A stretch of 64,000 bases of DNA from Iris pallida. Taxonomy: Eukaryota > Streptophyta > Magnoliopsida > Asparagales > Iridaceae. Of this stretch, positions 27,934 to 39,480 are shown one piece after another. The translations under genes and the position numbers were made by a program. The first letter of the stretch is position 1. Each line of letters starts with the position of its first letter. Below the pieces are notes generated by a model, which did not search any database, was not told the DNA's origin, and saw only the letters and a program-made list of their open reading frames with translations. The stretch lies in contig JANAVB010006998.1 of assembly GCA_029216955.1 (NCBI GenBank), forward strand, positions 1,170,764 through 1,234,763. The letters run 5' to 3'.

Positions 27934-30267
27934 CTGCAAAAAAAGCATACTCAAATAAATAAAAATATACACAGGAAATATAATGGTAAAAGGTAGAGAA
28001 AGTAAAGCCTTCTTTAAGTAAGATTAAAAAAAAGACATTTTCTTGCATTTCAGATACTTGTAAAGTTCAAAGAGAGACTCTGGTCATCACCAATGTCTTG
28101 CTAACAACAAAGGCAAAGGATGTGATTGGTCAATTTCTCACAGTTTTATGTCCATGGTTTGCAAAGACAACATTTTTTGTTAGGATAAATGATGCACATA
28201 GCTCCTATTTTCCGGGAGCTTGTGCATTTACGTTTCCTCCACTTTCTCATCAAGAACCATGTTTCCCCGTCCCCACAAAAAAGAGAATACTAATTTTCTA
28301 AACCATTACTGCATTTAAGAACAATATTCCTAGTTCAAGTAGATATACTGTTTACCATTTAACAAGAACAGATGATTCACGAACGATGACATCTAAATAT
28401 CGCGGAAAATCTAAGAATAGATGCATATCTAGCAACTGTAGCTAAAGATGAGAAGATTGCTTATCTTTAGCCCAAAACTTTCCTGTATATGAAATGTTGT
28501 ATTGAAACCCATGTACTGACTTAACCCAAACAAGAGTGTATAAAATCTCTAAAGGACCAGAAATAGACAAACTGTAGAGTTCCAATAGAAGTTTGTGGCT
28601 ATTATTACAATGACAAAGACATCAAAGCTTTAGTACCTGACAAAGAATTTGAGGAAATTGTATGCTTAAGACTGTCTCATATCGGTTATGCCCAATTTGG
28701 AATATATGTCATGTACTGAAACTTGAAAGTGGCTTTTATGGCAACAAAACCGTGGGCATAAGAAGGGAGGCGGTACATAAATGTCGTAATTTATTATGAA
28801 GTTGGGAAAATTGATGTGGACGGAAGGAACACAAAGATTATATAAGTTCTACTCAAATAAACACCAACCCAGTTATGCTACAAATTAACCAGTCATATGG
28901 AAAATGTCAAACAAATTGTGCTCCTAATTTTATACAACATTGGTATATTTAAAATTTGTACCATGAGGTGTAAAATGTAAAATAAGGTAGCCTACGCGGA
29001 GAGATTTCTTGTATGCCTTCAAGTGTTGCTAAATAAAGGAGTCACAAACACATCACATATGTGAGCACAACATTGATGATGAATTCAATCAGGATGATAT
29101 TTGGCAAAACAGAAATCATAGGAGGGACAAAAGTAAAAGGAGACTCGGAGAAAGCACTGAACCAGATCATCATCATCATCGCCATAAACCAACTATTCCC
29201 TATCCAACTGGCTCATTATGGAGAACAATCTATTGAGAATGCTCCAAAAGAAGATTGGACAAAAATGTATGATAAGCTTATTGAAGGAGAAATAAGAGAA
29301 ATTATGTATTCGGTCAGAAGCTAAAAGTTCTAATCAAAATAAGAGAAATTATATGATCATATAAATAAGGAACAAAGTTCATAACTATCCAATTATGAGC
29401 TAAAAGTTCTCACAGACCAACACTCCAAATATTGGCAAAATACCAAACAAAATGTTCACAAATAACTGAGAATACTCGACACAAAGATTTACAGTGAACT
29501 TCGTTACCATGCCTTGAAAAAAGAGAATTGTTAAAATATTGATAACACTACCTTCTTATCAAGTACATAAAAAATTTAAAAAAAATGATAAAACATTCAG
29601 AGGCTTTATCACTATATACTTCGATTAGACAAACAAAGGAGGCTTGTATCTTTACCACATAATGAGCTTGAAGACTCCAGTGCATCGCATGTACAACGAA
29701 ATGGAAGAAAATATGAAAAAAAAATATAAAAAAAACTTAACGAAATCAAATAATAGATATATAAAAGAATTAAAAGTTAAAGTATTACCGCAGGAGGCTT
29801 GTATCTTTACCTGACAATAAAGGAGGCTTGTATATTCTTTACCCCATAATATTGCGATAAATCTCCCACCCACTTGAAGAACATCAGTAAGTTAGCTGCC
29901 ATCATTATTCACAATACTCTGCCAAAAAGTGCACTTGTCTGATCTTTATATTATGTAATGGAAAATAACCATAAAAAATAATAGCTCAATTAATGAAATA
30001 AAATGAGTATTCTTAAAAGGGACTAGCAGGATATACGTGATCCCTGCTCCATTCATTCATTTGACTCGATAAATCCGCTATATTACTTCTTCATTTTTAC
30101 TTTACTCCGACGCCTAAATATTATGATAATGGCTTTGTTGTTGTATCTATAGGTATGTTGTTTCTGACAAGCATGAATTTGGTTTTGGATAATTCAATAG
30201 AAGAAGTATCAGAAATTATGATGTGTATAGTTAGTGATTCAAAAAGAACTTGATTATTTTGGAACAG
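27934..30267. other. CACTA-1 interior, little recognised
   Basis: AT-rich. One stretch (about 29070-29235, plus strand) reads as a charged, His-rich segment (IDDEFNQDDIWQNRNHRRDK), possibly exonic. It has no clear splice sites and I make no call. Nothing else is supported. Confidence 0.5.
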
Positions 30268-30402
30268 GTAAGGAGAGAAAAGATAAGTGAGAGGATGATG
30301 TATTTGTACGATCTGGTGCCAGGCTACAACAAGATCACTGGCAAAGCCGTAATGCTTGACGAGATCATCAACTATTTCCAATCACTTCAAAGACAAGTAG
30401 AG
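30268..30402 (+). pseudogene. Captured core exon of a bHLH transcription factor
   Basis: Following an acceptor GGAACAG, 45 codons start [20 protein letters not shown], continue [14 protein letters not shown] and end SLQRQVE. This is the basic-end, helix 1, loop and helix 2 of a plant bHLH of the BEE/CIB/BPE-like group, in which this exon is normally separate. The frame is open, but three conserved positions look altered (MYLY, GYNK, NYFQ). The expected GT donor after GTAGAG reads AT. The upstream exon with the DNA-contacting His-Glu-Arg residues is not seen nearby. Confidence 0.9.
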
Positions 30403-31600
30403 ATAATATCGATACTTTACTTGCTATTTCAGTGCTTGTATTACTTTCTTCAACATAACAATATTTGTTATCTTTCTCAGGTTGTCAATAAAGATTGCAA
30501 TACTGAATCCATTACCTAATTTCATCTTAGACAACTTTTATGGTAAAGAGGTATTTATCTCTACTCGTCAAAATATTAAAAAATAAAATTAAAATCGTTA
30601 CATTTACATTGAATTTTGAGGTATCCTAGTATATTATGGAATGTCAATGCCATATCTATCATGTATGACATGCATGGACATTACAACTATATGCAACACA
30701 AAAGGCATAACCGTGCTTACACTTCATCGGATAACCTTATACCTCTTTACTGCATCATGTTATATGCATAGGCAATTTCCTTTAGTAGCTTACTTTAGGC
30801 TTGGGAGTACTGTCCTTGCTTCACAGTAAAAGTCTAGTATTATTATAGCCATAGGATGTGATCCTATCATTTGCCATATGTTGTAGAGAATGGATTGAAG
30901 TCCAAATCTAGAAAGCCCTGTAGAGTTTATATATCAGCAATGTCAATACAACAAAATATTGAAGGAAAACATAGCAAATATTTATAATTTTGAGGTCTAG
31001 ATGTATGCATGTCTTACAAAATCTAAGGAATGCCAAATGAAGCATCACGTACATCTGCAACTAATAAAATCATTCACCTGCAATACAGGACAAGTGGCTT
31101 CCACACTTCAGAGAAGATTTACAGGTTTAAATGAGACATCAAAAAGTGCACTTGGAATTTGTCATTCTATATGTATTAAAGAAGAAAAGGGTGTGCAATT
31201 AGCCAATTGTTTGTTTAGGATAGGTTATTCGGATTGAACTATCAGAACACATTAGAGAAACATTTGTAATCAACCTTTTTAGGAGCTATTTAGGATAGTT
31301 GCCCAAGTTTCCAACGTTAAGATACTGATGCAACATAGGGAAAAACATGAATCAAGTTCAATGCTTAACAAAGTATGACAAGTTAGTAATTGTAATCAAT
31401 TTTTTAAAAGGCAATATCCTCCTCCCGACGAAGAAGGACTCGACCTCTGCTTCTTCAACACCACCAATTTTTCTTTCATCCCCTTCCCCAATCCTTCCCT
31501 CATTTCTTCCTATACCTAATCCCCAAAAGATAGAAAATGCCCAATTAAAAATCTAGCTCGAAATCAAAATTATAGGGAAAAAGAAGAAGAAAAGTCTCAC

Positions 31601-31747
31601 CTTGGGTGCATCTGGCCCTCCTTTCAAGAGAGGGGTCTTGGTGGTCTGGCAATCGACACAGCTCTCCAAGGCATAGCTACTGTCGTCGCTTGCACCATAG
31701 TCGGACGTCGTGTCTGAACTCTCCGGCTCGTCTAATCTACAAATCCC
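31601..31747 (-). pseudogene. Captured exon of a GATA zinc-finger transcription factor
   Basis: The minus strand reads LDEPESSDTTSDYGASDD, then SCVDCQTTKTPLLKGGPDAP and K, followed directly by a GTGAGA donor at 31600. Plant GATA factors have CVDC-TTKTPLWRGGPAGPK, with an intron exactly after this Lys, before the second CNAC half of the finger. That half is absent here, although 31400-31500 on the same strand has Lys-rich coding-like sequence. WR is replaced by LK. A TATATA box lies at 31785-31792 in promoter position, suggesting promoter plus first exon were captured together. Confidence 0.85.
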
Positions 31748-34311
31748 AACTTGATGCTCCGATCCCCACTCTCTCTCTAGTACTCTATATATGGAGAGAG
31801 TGTGTTTGTTCAAAAGTAGAGGGAGAGAGGGTTAGAGAGACAGAGAGAGCTGAGAGGAGGGAAAGGAAAACTCGATGAGGGTTTAGAGAGAGATGGGAGG
31901 AGGGAAAGGAAAAGTTGGAGAGGGAAATGAAAAAAATGAAAATTTATGAGAGAAAAAACAGAAAAGTTATTTTAGTAACAGTTATTTCATTATTGTCACG
32001 GTAAAAATCGTTACAAACTTGTAACGGTAGTAAGTGTTACAAATTAAAAAAAATTGTGTTACAAATTGTCTATTTTGGTGTAGTGAAATTTGCCAGACAG
32101 TTATTGGGGTGAGGCTCTTCTTACAGCTTCTTATGTTATTAATTTATCTCCTAGTACCCTTTGCAGGGTGATGTGCCTGACAAAGTATAGTACGACAAAG
32201 AGCCGTCATACAATCACCTGCGAGTGTTTGACTGTAAGGCCTTCATGCATATATCGAAGGACGAGAGGTCCAAACTTGAGCCAAAGATGAGGCAATGCAT
32301 CTTTGTCGGCTACGGTCGAGATGAGTTTGGCTATAGACTCTAAGACCTGGTGGAAAGAAAGCTCTACAGAAGCAGGGACGTGGTATTCGTCGAGGATCAG
32401 ACCATGACCAATACTCAGGATTCCGATATGCCTTCTGAGGCTGAGGAATTGCCTGAGTTAGAGTCATTTCACTTCGAACAGTTTCCAGATGACATCACAG
32501 ATGATCCAATTATGGGGGAGCCAGTACATGGAGTTGCTTCTAACCTTGATCATCAGCCTGCTGATGGTGGTCAGGGTGTCCCTCAGGAGGATGAGCATGC
32601 CAGGGAGGCGGTTCTTGAAGAGGAGAAGGCTGTTGGTATACAGCCAGCACCAGTGGCTCCACTGAGAAGGAGCGACAGAGAGTGTCGACCATCTACGTGA
32701 TACTCACCGGGTGAGTATGTGCTATTGATTGACGGGAGAGAGCTTGAAATTTTTTGCAGAGGCTGTGGAAGACGAACATAGACAGGAGTGTATGGAGGCT
32801 ATGCAGGAGGAGATGAGTTCCTTACACGCCAATTCTACTTATGAGCTGGTACGGGTGCCAAAGGGTAAGAAGGTTTTGAAGAATCGATGGGTGTTTAGAG
32901 TGAAGCAGATGGATGATGCTACTCGCCCTCGATACAAAGCAAGGCTGGTAGTTAAAGGCTACGATCAGCGAAAAGGCGTAGATTATGATGAGATCTTTTT
33001 GCCTGTCGTCAAGCATTCGTCTATTCGGGTGGTGCTAGCATTGGCAACCAGTCTCGACTTGGAGGTCGAGCAGATGGATGTGAAGACAACATTCCTCTAT
33101 GGTGACCTTGAGGAGGAGTTATACATGGAGCAGCCAAAGGGATTCTGTGAGAAGGGCAAGTCATATTTGATCTGCCGGTTAAGAAAGAGCTTGTATGGTC
33201 TGAAGTTGGCTCCGAGGCAGTGGTACAGGAAGTTCGAGTCGTTTATGGGGGAGCATGGTTATGCAGGGACGACGTCGGACCATTACTTATGTGTGAGGTA
33301 CTTTGCTGAGGATGATTTTATCATTTTATTACTCTATGTTGATGACATGCTATTGGTGAGTCGGAATGCCACTAGGATAGCATATTTGAAGCATCAACTG
33401 GGTGCGGCCTTCTCTATGAAGGATTTGGGTGCAATGAAGACTATTCTTGGGATGGAGATCAGCCGAGAGAGAGAGAGATTCCAAGCTGCTATACTTGTCC
33501 CAAAAGAAGTATATTCACCGGGTGCTTCAGCATTTCAGTATAGACGAGTCGAAGAAAGTGAGTTGCCCCGTACGGCTCACTTTAAGTTTACTAAGGAGCA
33601 GTGTCCATCTACCGAGGACAAAAAAGAAGATATGGAGCAGGTTCCATATGCCTCCGCTGTGGAAAGTCTTATGTATGCTATGGTGTGTACGAGGCCAGAC
33701 ATCGCTTATGCAGTTGGCACAGTTAGCATGTACCTTTCAAATCCTGGAAGGGTACATTGGAGTACGGTCAAGTGGATTCTGTGATACCTTCAGGGCACTA
33801 CTGATTGAAAACTTTCTTTTGGTGGTGACGAGCCAAAGCTGGTTGGGTATACCGACGCTGATATAGCTGGAGATGTAGACACGAGGCGATCGACTTTGGG
33901 CTATGTGATGATGTTTGCTGAAGAGCGGTATCGTGGCAGTCACGGTTGCAGAAGTGTGTTGCCTTGTCGACGACAGAGGCAGAGTACATTGCGGCGACGG
34001 AGGCTTGTAAGGAGTTAATGTGGATAAAAAAGCTGTTACAAAAAATGGGGTTGAAGCAAGAGCAGTAGACTTTGCTTTGTGATAGCCAGAGTGCCATTCA
34101 CCTTGTGAAAAACCAGATATTTCATAGTCGGTCCAAGCACATCGAGACTCGATATCATTAGATACGGAATGTGGTTGAGAAGAAGGACGCGATGCTTGAG
34201 AAGTTCCATACTGATGACAATAGAACGGACATGCTCACAAAGGTTCTACCAAGGGAAAAGTTTAAGTACTGCAGGCAGATCGTCGGGATGACGAGTTCCT
34301 CTACCTAGTTG

Positions 34312-34325
34312 TGAAGGGGGAGATT
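34312..34325 (+). promoter_or_regulatory. Copia-2 polypurine tract
   Basis: GAAGGGGGAGATT lies immediately before the 3' LTR, as expected for the plus-strand primer. Confidence 0.9.
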
Positions 34326-35071
34326 TATTGGAGTGGGTGGGGTTCCCAACCTATGTGGAGAATACCCCGGAGAGCGACGAGCGCCATCCGTGTGTTGGAG
34401 AAGCTCGGGGAGTGCATGGATTTTATTTTGGTACATATATGGTAAGGAAATATATGATTGGATTTCCATATTTACTTTGATCATATATTTATGATTGGAC
34501 CCTTCATATGATAGCTTTCCATATAATTGGGTTTCCAATTATGACAAGCCAATTATGATTTGATTTCTATTAAATATATGACTGATGCATATTGAAAGTT
34601 TCCATATATATTGGCCTTCCATGTATGGATTACCAAGGGCTTATAAAAGGGTGATGCATGCTAGTTGTAAAATCATCTAAAAAACAAGAGTGCTTACAAT
34701 CTTTGAGAGAGAGAGAGAGAGAGAGAGAGGATTAAGGACTATTGTGAAGGAGAGATTGCTTCGAATAATTTTTCGGCATCTCTTGTTCTTTGGAGTCTGC
34801 AATAAAAAATTTTCTTCTTTCAAGTGAGTTGTGGTGATCCGTGTTGGATCGGAAGGAGCTTGTAGAGGGTGTATTCTCTTTATTCCATTAGTGGAGGTTC
34901 TTCAGGGTTGGACTCCGATCGTCCCGTAGTTTTTTCCCGCAAGGGTTTTCCACGTCAAAAATCTTTGTATCTGCGATTGTATTTGGCATTTTTTGATTTG
35001 TGTGCTTTTGCTCGGTTCTCTCGCAGGACTTTCTGGTTTGGGGGAACGGTTTTCGCGCTTCGTTCTCAACA
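34326..35071 (+). repeat. Copia-2 3' LTR
   Basis: It matches 22194-22942 throughout, including the (GA)n tract. The first dinucleotide is TA instead of TG. It ends CTCAACA. Confidence 0.93.
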
Positions 35072-35087
35072 ATAATATTATAATGAC

Positions 35088-36252
35088 TAGCTTGGATTGT
35101 AGTTTGGGATTGGACCTATGGTTCAATTTACAAAATATATTTTAAAACATGTGCGGAGTCTTATTTATGAATAATGAATAGAATGTTGAAACTTTTAAAA
35201 GAATTGAATGAAAAAAAGACATGAACTTAAAAATGAAATAGTTTTAGTCATATATCTAAAAAGGGTACTGTTATTGACACTCCTAAAATATCATAATGTA
35301 TTCCTCTCTAATTTTATATCATTCAAATTCCAAGTCTACCCTGCATTAGATTTGATATTAATTTGTACATGCATGGTGGGAGGAGTGCAAGATGATATTT
35401 TAGGAGTATCAATAATGTTAATGCATGGACATATTTAAAATTTGTATAATTTTTTTAAAGAAGAGTATATGATGATATTTTATGAGTGCCAACAATGACA
35501 TCCTAGTTTGAAGCGGTTTGAGAATTAAGGCGACTAAACTCTGTTGTGAGAAAAGTATTTCAGGCTCTCGTGTAGCTTCGAGGGAGAACCTTCCCATGTT
35601 ACAACGACCCCGATGCAAGCATTTTCTTTTTGAACACGATCCAATTAGAGTATATACACTCAATCTCTACGAAAAACTTAGAAATAATTAAAAAGAAGAA
35701 GGAAAGATATAGATATTATGTACTTCCTATCGATCACTCTCTATTCTAATACTAGTCACGTTCATGCATTGCACGTCCATTTTTTATAATATTGTTGAAA
35801 ACTAAATAAGAATTATTAAAAAAATTTAAATGTATTTTAATTTATTTATTTGATAATCATATTTTTAGAAATTTGGATATGTGTTTAGTTAAATAATATT
35901 GTCACGCTCCAGTCCCAATATACATAGTGTAACCCCTTGAAATCAATGTTAATATTTTTTTATAATTTATCAAAATTTTTTAGAATTTTTTGAATTTATA
36001 AAAATATTTATTTTATTTTTAGAAAGCCAAATATATTTTGAGTCATGGTTTGATTTAAATATTAGCCATTATTTGTTTAGTCATCGAATGGCTAAATGCA
36101 TGAATTGGGTTAGAACCCATGGATTTAGACATGAACCATTGCCCATGGCTATGATTACTTTTTCCTAACTAAATTAGTTAAGGTAACTAATTATTGATAA
36201 GTGGTTAGTCATGGCTAACTAAGCCATGTGGTTAGAAATTCCGAGAACCTTT
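35088..36252. other. Spacer with transposon remnants
   Basis: AT-rich, with no gene. It holds the MITE-like element at 35264-35503. From about 35929 (TGTAACCCC) there is a fragment resembling the start of a plus-strand Gypsy LTR, running up to the solo LTR. Confidence 0.5.
35264..35503. mobile_element. MITE-like element with long terminal inverted repeats
   Basis: The left end GGTACTGTTATTGACACTCC pairs with the reverse complement of the right end, which reads GGATGTCATTGTTGGCACTC; similarity continues through TAAAATATCAT for about 43 bp. A second internal inverted copy ends at about 35413 and matches the left arm at 21 of 22 positions. The superfamily is unclear; I could not fix a target duplication. 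Confidence 0.55.
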
Positions 36253-37129
36253 TGTAACTCCCAGTTTTCCAAATGAGGGTAATTTTGAACTTTTGAAATT
36301 ATAATTATAATTTATTGATATTTATTTCACATTATGAATTTTGGTGATTTTTAATCAATTTAGAATTGTTTTAAGTCATGACTTGTGATTTTGATGTGCT
36401 GCTAGTGAAACCCGAGAGACTGTCTGACCTAGAGCCTAACCATGTCATTAGAATGATTTATTTTTACTTTTGAGCATGAGGGTATTTTGGTCATTTGGTC
36501 TTTTTGAATTATTTTATGATTTATTGTATTGGTGATTGTTAATTTTGATTTTTTGCTAGCTGTGACTTAAGAGACTAACCTAGAAGCTAACCCTAGCTAT
36601 GGTGACTTGGTTAGCATGGTGAGACCCTAGTCTAACTTAGGTCAACTTCATTTTAGTCATTTAGGAACTAGTTTAAAATAGGAGAATTAATGATAGGTGC
36701 AATGACTTATGACTTAAGGATTTAATTCCATGACTTATGAAACTTGGCCCATGGCCCATGACTTGAATCCTAACCCTAATTTTAGCCATAAGTGACCAGC
36801 CATATAGAGATCCCCACCCTATTTAAACACTCATTCACTTGTTCTTGCCTCTTTTGTGCTCAACCAACTCTTAGGAAGGAAAGGTAAATCCCCATCTTCC
36901 CAAATTCTTATTAATTCTATTTTTATTCCTTTTTATCCAAATCTTTTGCAATAGATTCTAATCACCCTCTATTTGATATTCATGGAGAGTATTTTTTAGT
37001 TTGAGTACAATTTGGAGGATTTGGCTAGCAACGGGAATCAACCGATTTGGGGCTTTTCTTGATCATTTGCACGTATAGGTAAAACCCTTCAAATTGCTTT
37101 TTTATTCTGATTTTTTTTTCATATTTGGC

Positions 37130-37860
37130 TAGGTCTAGGTGTCCCATAGCTGTCTCTCAAGTTTGGTAGGAAACCGTGTCCGTTTGGTGTCCGTATCGGA
37201 CACGTGTCTATGTGTATTGCTAAGTGTTTGATGAAATGCTTGAATGGATTAAAACATTATAATTTCGAAAACTAATTTCATGGATTTGTAGCCCTATGTA
37301 TGTTCTGTGAATTTGTGTCCTACTGAGCAAATTTTTGGACACTTTTTGTGTCCAAAATGGGACACAAACGCACGCACGAGGACACTATGCACTGTCCTGC
37401 TGCTCGGTGTCGATACAGTACACGACACGGCACCAGGTGCCATGAAAATTGGTGGACACGTGGGCCTAGTGACTGACACGACACACAAAATTTGGGGGGA
37501 TTTAGTCGAGCGGATTGGGAGAAATCCTACCCGCACTGAAATTGCACACACGCGTACAGACGTGTCCTGATACGCGTCTCGTACGTGCGACACGCTTCAC
37601 GTGGACATGGGACAGACACCTAGACACATTCTCCTAGTCCTGGCGAACCTAGGGACACGTGCACATGGCTTGCCGTGTCACGTGTCGGGTGCACGAGGCT
37701 GTGTCCTCGCTGCACGAGGCCGCTCTGATGCAGTTTTCTGATATTGTTCCACTTCGAGTGTCCTGATTTTTGGACACTTTTAGACTCCATTGGACACGTG
37801 GGGTTTGCTAGATACACTGTACACTGGTTGGCATAGAGTTTGGGGTGGTCAGTTTGTTGG
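37130..37860. repeat. GTGTCC/GGACAC-rich block in the LTR
   Basis: I count at least 15 GTGTCC or GGACAC hexamers, many in inverted pairs such as TTTTGGACACTTTTTGTGTCC. The large derivative has a related block at 52930-53480 and 59210-59760. Some open frames result from the GC-rich composition but show no protein family. Confidence 0.65.
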
Positions 37861-39219
37861 TATCAGAGTTTTGCCAATGTCCTGCCCTAGCCTAAAATTC
37901 ATTACATTCCTAAAGGATTCAGTCACATACTTTCACTTATACAATGTCCTGTCCCTTTACTTCTTAGTTATTTTCCCTACTTTTGTATAGACGTGTTGAT
38001 ACTTTAAACAAGTCTATATGCCCGGTTGCTTAGACACTGAACATTGGTTCAGTCGAGAGCCTTATCTTGTTCACTGCACTTACCTTGTGATCTGTACAGT
38101 ATGTATACTGAACATATATATACCTATATGTATATTCCTGATATGGATTATGGTTTAACTGAGGATTGAAATGAATTGGACAGTTGGGTTTGAACATGGG
38201 ATTTGGATATGGGGTTTAAAATTGAGTATTGTATTATAGTTGGGTTGAATTGATACAAAGAAAACTGATTGATGTTGTGGTGGTTGTTAGAGAGTTGGAA
38301 CGAGAGGGTATGAGAATGTAGAGAGTAGAGAGGAAATAAGAAGAAGGGGGAGTTTATGAGACCTCAGCCCTTCACAGGAAAACAAGGCAGCAACAGCCCA
38401 GGTTGCAGCACCTGCAACAGCAGGGAAGCCTGCTGTTTGGCAATTCCTTGCTGCCTACTTGAACCGCCTGTAGCAGCATATAGGCTGCCACTTATTGGTA
38501 GTAAACCCCTTTCCTTTTCTTCCATATGTTCTAGTATTTGTTGGTATAGATGTGAATGTGTGGGTTAGTTAGGGTATGTTAGAGTTTTGATAGAGAGTGA
38601 GTGTTAGAGTAGTGTGTTAGTAGTTAGGATATCATGTATCCTAGGTTAGTCTCAATGTTTAGAGGGATTGTTAGGGTGTTGATGATTGTCTAAATAGGAT
38701 GTGATGTGGGGTTAGTCTAGATTTTAGTATCTTTTGAGGATTAGTTATATGTTAGAGTATGTATCCTAGGATGTTAGTTTAAGGATATTATTTAGATAAG
38801 TAAGGTAATAAGGAATACCTAGACTAAGGTAATAGGATATTGCCTAGGTGGCTAAGGTAATGAGTATGTTAGGAATTGGTGTTCAACTATAGACTAAGGT
38901 AGTGGATATTACCTATTAGCCTAGCAAGGGGGGGGGGGTTAGACCTATAGCTAAGGTTTGTGATTTTAATATCTAGGGTTAGTTTACCTTTCCTGTAAAA
39001 TATGTAATGAGCTATCTAGGTATAGGGTAATAGTTGTTAATAGCCTAGATTAGAGTGTTAATGGGTAAATATCTAATATGAAGGTAATGTGGGTAGTCTT
39101 CAAGTATAGGTAATGAGATTACCTATATAATATGTGGCAGGGTATTGGGTGTTAAAGTATTGGCTTACATTTGTGTTAAGGTATAGGTTGATATATAGGA
39201 TGTTGATCTGGTATGACCT

Positions 39220-39480
39220 AGAAAGAGCCTAGTTAACCTTGTTTGACTAGATAGTTAACTAAACCCTAAAATTGACCAAGGTTTGACCCAATAGTTCAAG
39301 ATTAACTAGAGTTGACCAAAAGTCAATATTGAGTCTAGATGTGACCAATTGACCTAGTTTGACTAGAATATTGACTTGGGTTGACCCAGAGTTGACCAAG
39401 TTTGACTTGAACTTAGTTTGACCCATACAGTTGACCAGGTTTGACTTAGAGTTGACTTTGACCTAGCTTGACCTAGAAAT
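39220..39480. promoter_or_regulatory. TTGACC/TTGACT cluster in the solo LTR
   Basis: More than fifteen TTGAC(C/T) cores on the plus strand in 260 bp, in the same position relative to the LTR end as the clusters in the other Gypsy LTRs (10940, 18170, 50670, 56960). W-box function is inferred from the motif. Confidence 0.45.

Larger units (their letters stand above)
24819..32085. mobile_element. CACTA-1, gene-capturing CACTA transposon
   Basis: A 7,267-bp element with perfect 16-bp inverted ends, CACTACACCAAAATAG and CTATTTTGGTGTAGTG. It is flanked by a 3-bp AAA duplication (24816-24818 and 32086-32088), as expected for CACTA. Subterminal repeats occur at both ends. I recognise no CACTA transposase, so movement would need proteins in trans. 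The interior carries exon fragments of a PDR/ABCG transporter, a GH1 glucosidase, a bHLH factor and a GATA factor, plus unidentified exon-like pieces. It lies inside the integrase region of Copia-2 and is therefore younger than it. Confidence 0.93.
23029..34308 (+). pseudogene. Copia-2 Gag-Pol, multiply broken and interrupted
   Basis: Gag starts MVNLNGTNYHYW. It is stopped by TAG at 23377, resumes in frame, carries the knuckle CYYCGKKGHIKRNC (about 23707-23748), then protease WLVDSGASAHV (about 23890) and the integrase zinc region (ELWHRQLGH). A TAA at 24418 and another at 24706 interrupt integrase, and CACTA-1 is inserted at 24819. Pol resumes at 32086 (DSYWGEALLTASYVINLSP). Further stops lie near 32339 and 32698. 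Then comes RT with AFSMKDLG and YVDD (33335-33346), a frameshift near 33480, and RNase H ending at the TAG at 34306. The layout is that of Tnt1-type elements. It is non-functional. Confidence 0.93.
22194..35071 (+). mobile_element. Copia-2, Tnt1/Tork-like copia retrotransposon, split by CACTA-1
   Basis: A plus-strand copia element with LTRs of 749 and 746 bp, a perfect primer site and a polypurine tract. ATGAC flanks it on the left. On the right ATGAC occurs at 35083-35087, separated from the LTR by 11 bp (ATAATATTATA). The right LTR begins TA rather than TG. Pol has several stops and frameshifts and is interrupted by 7.3 kb of CACTA. Without CACTA-1 it would be about 5.6 kb. Confidence 0.92.
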
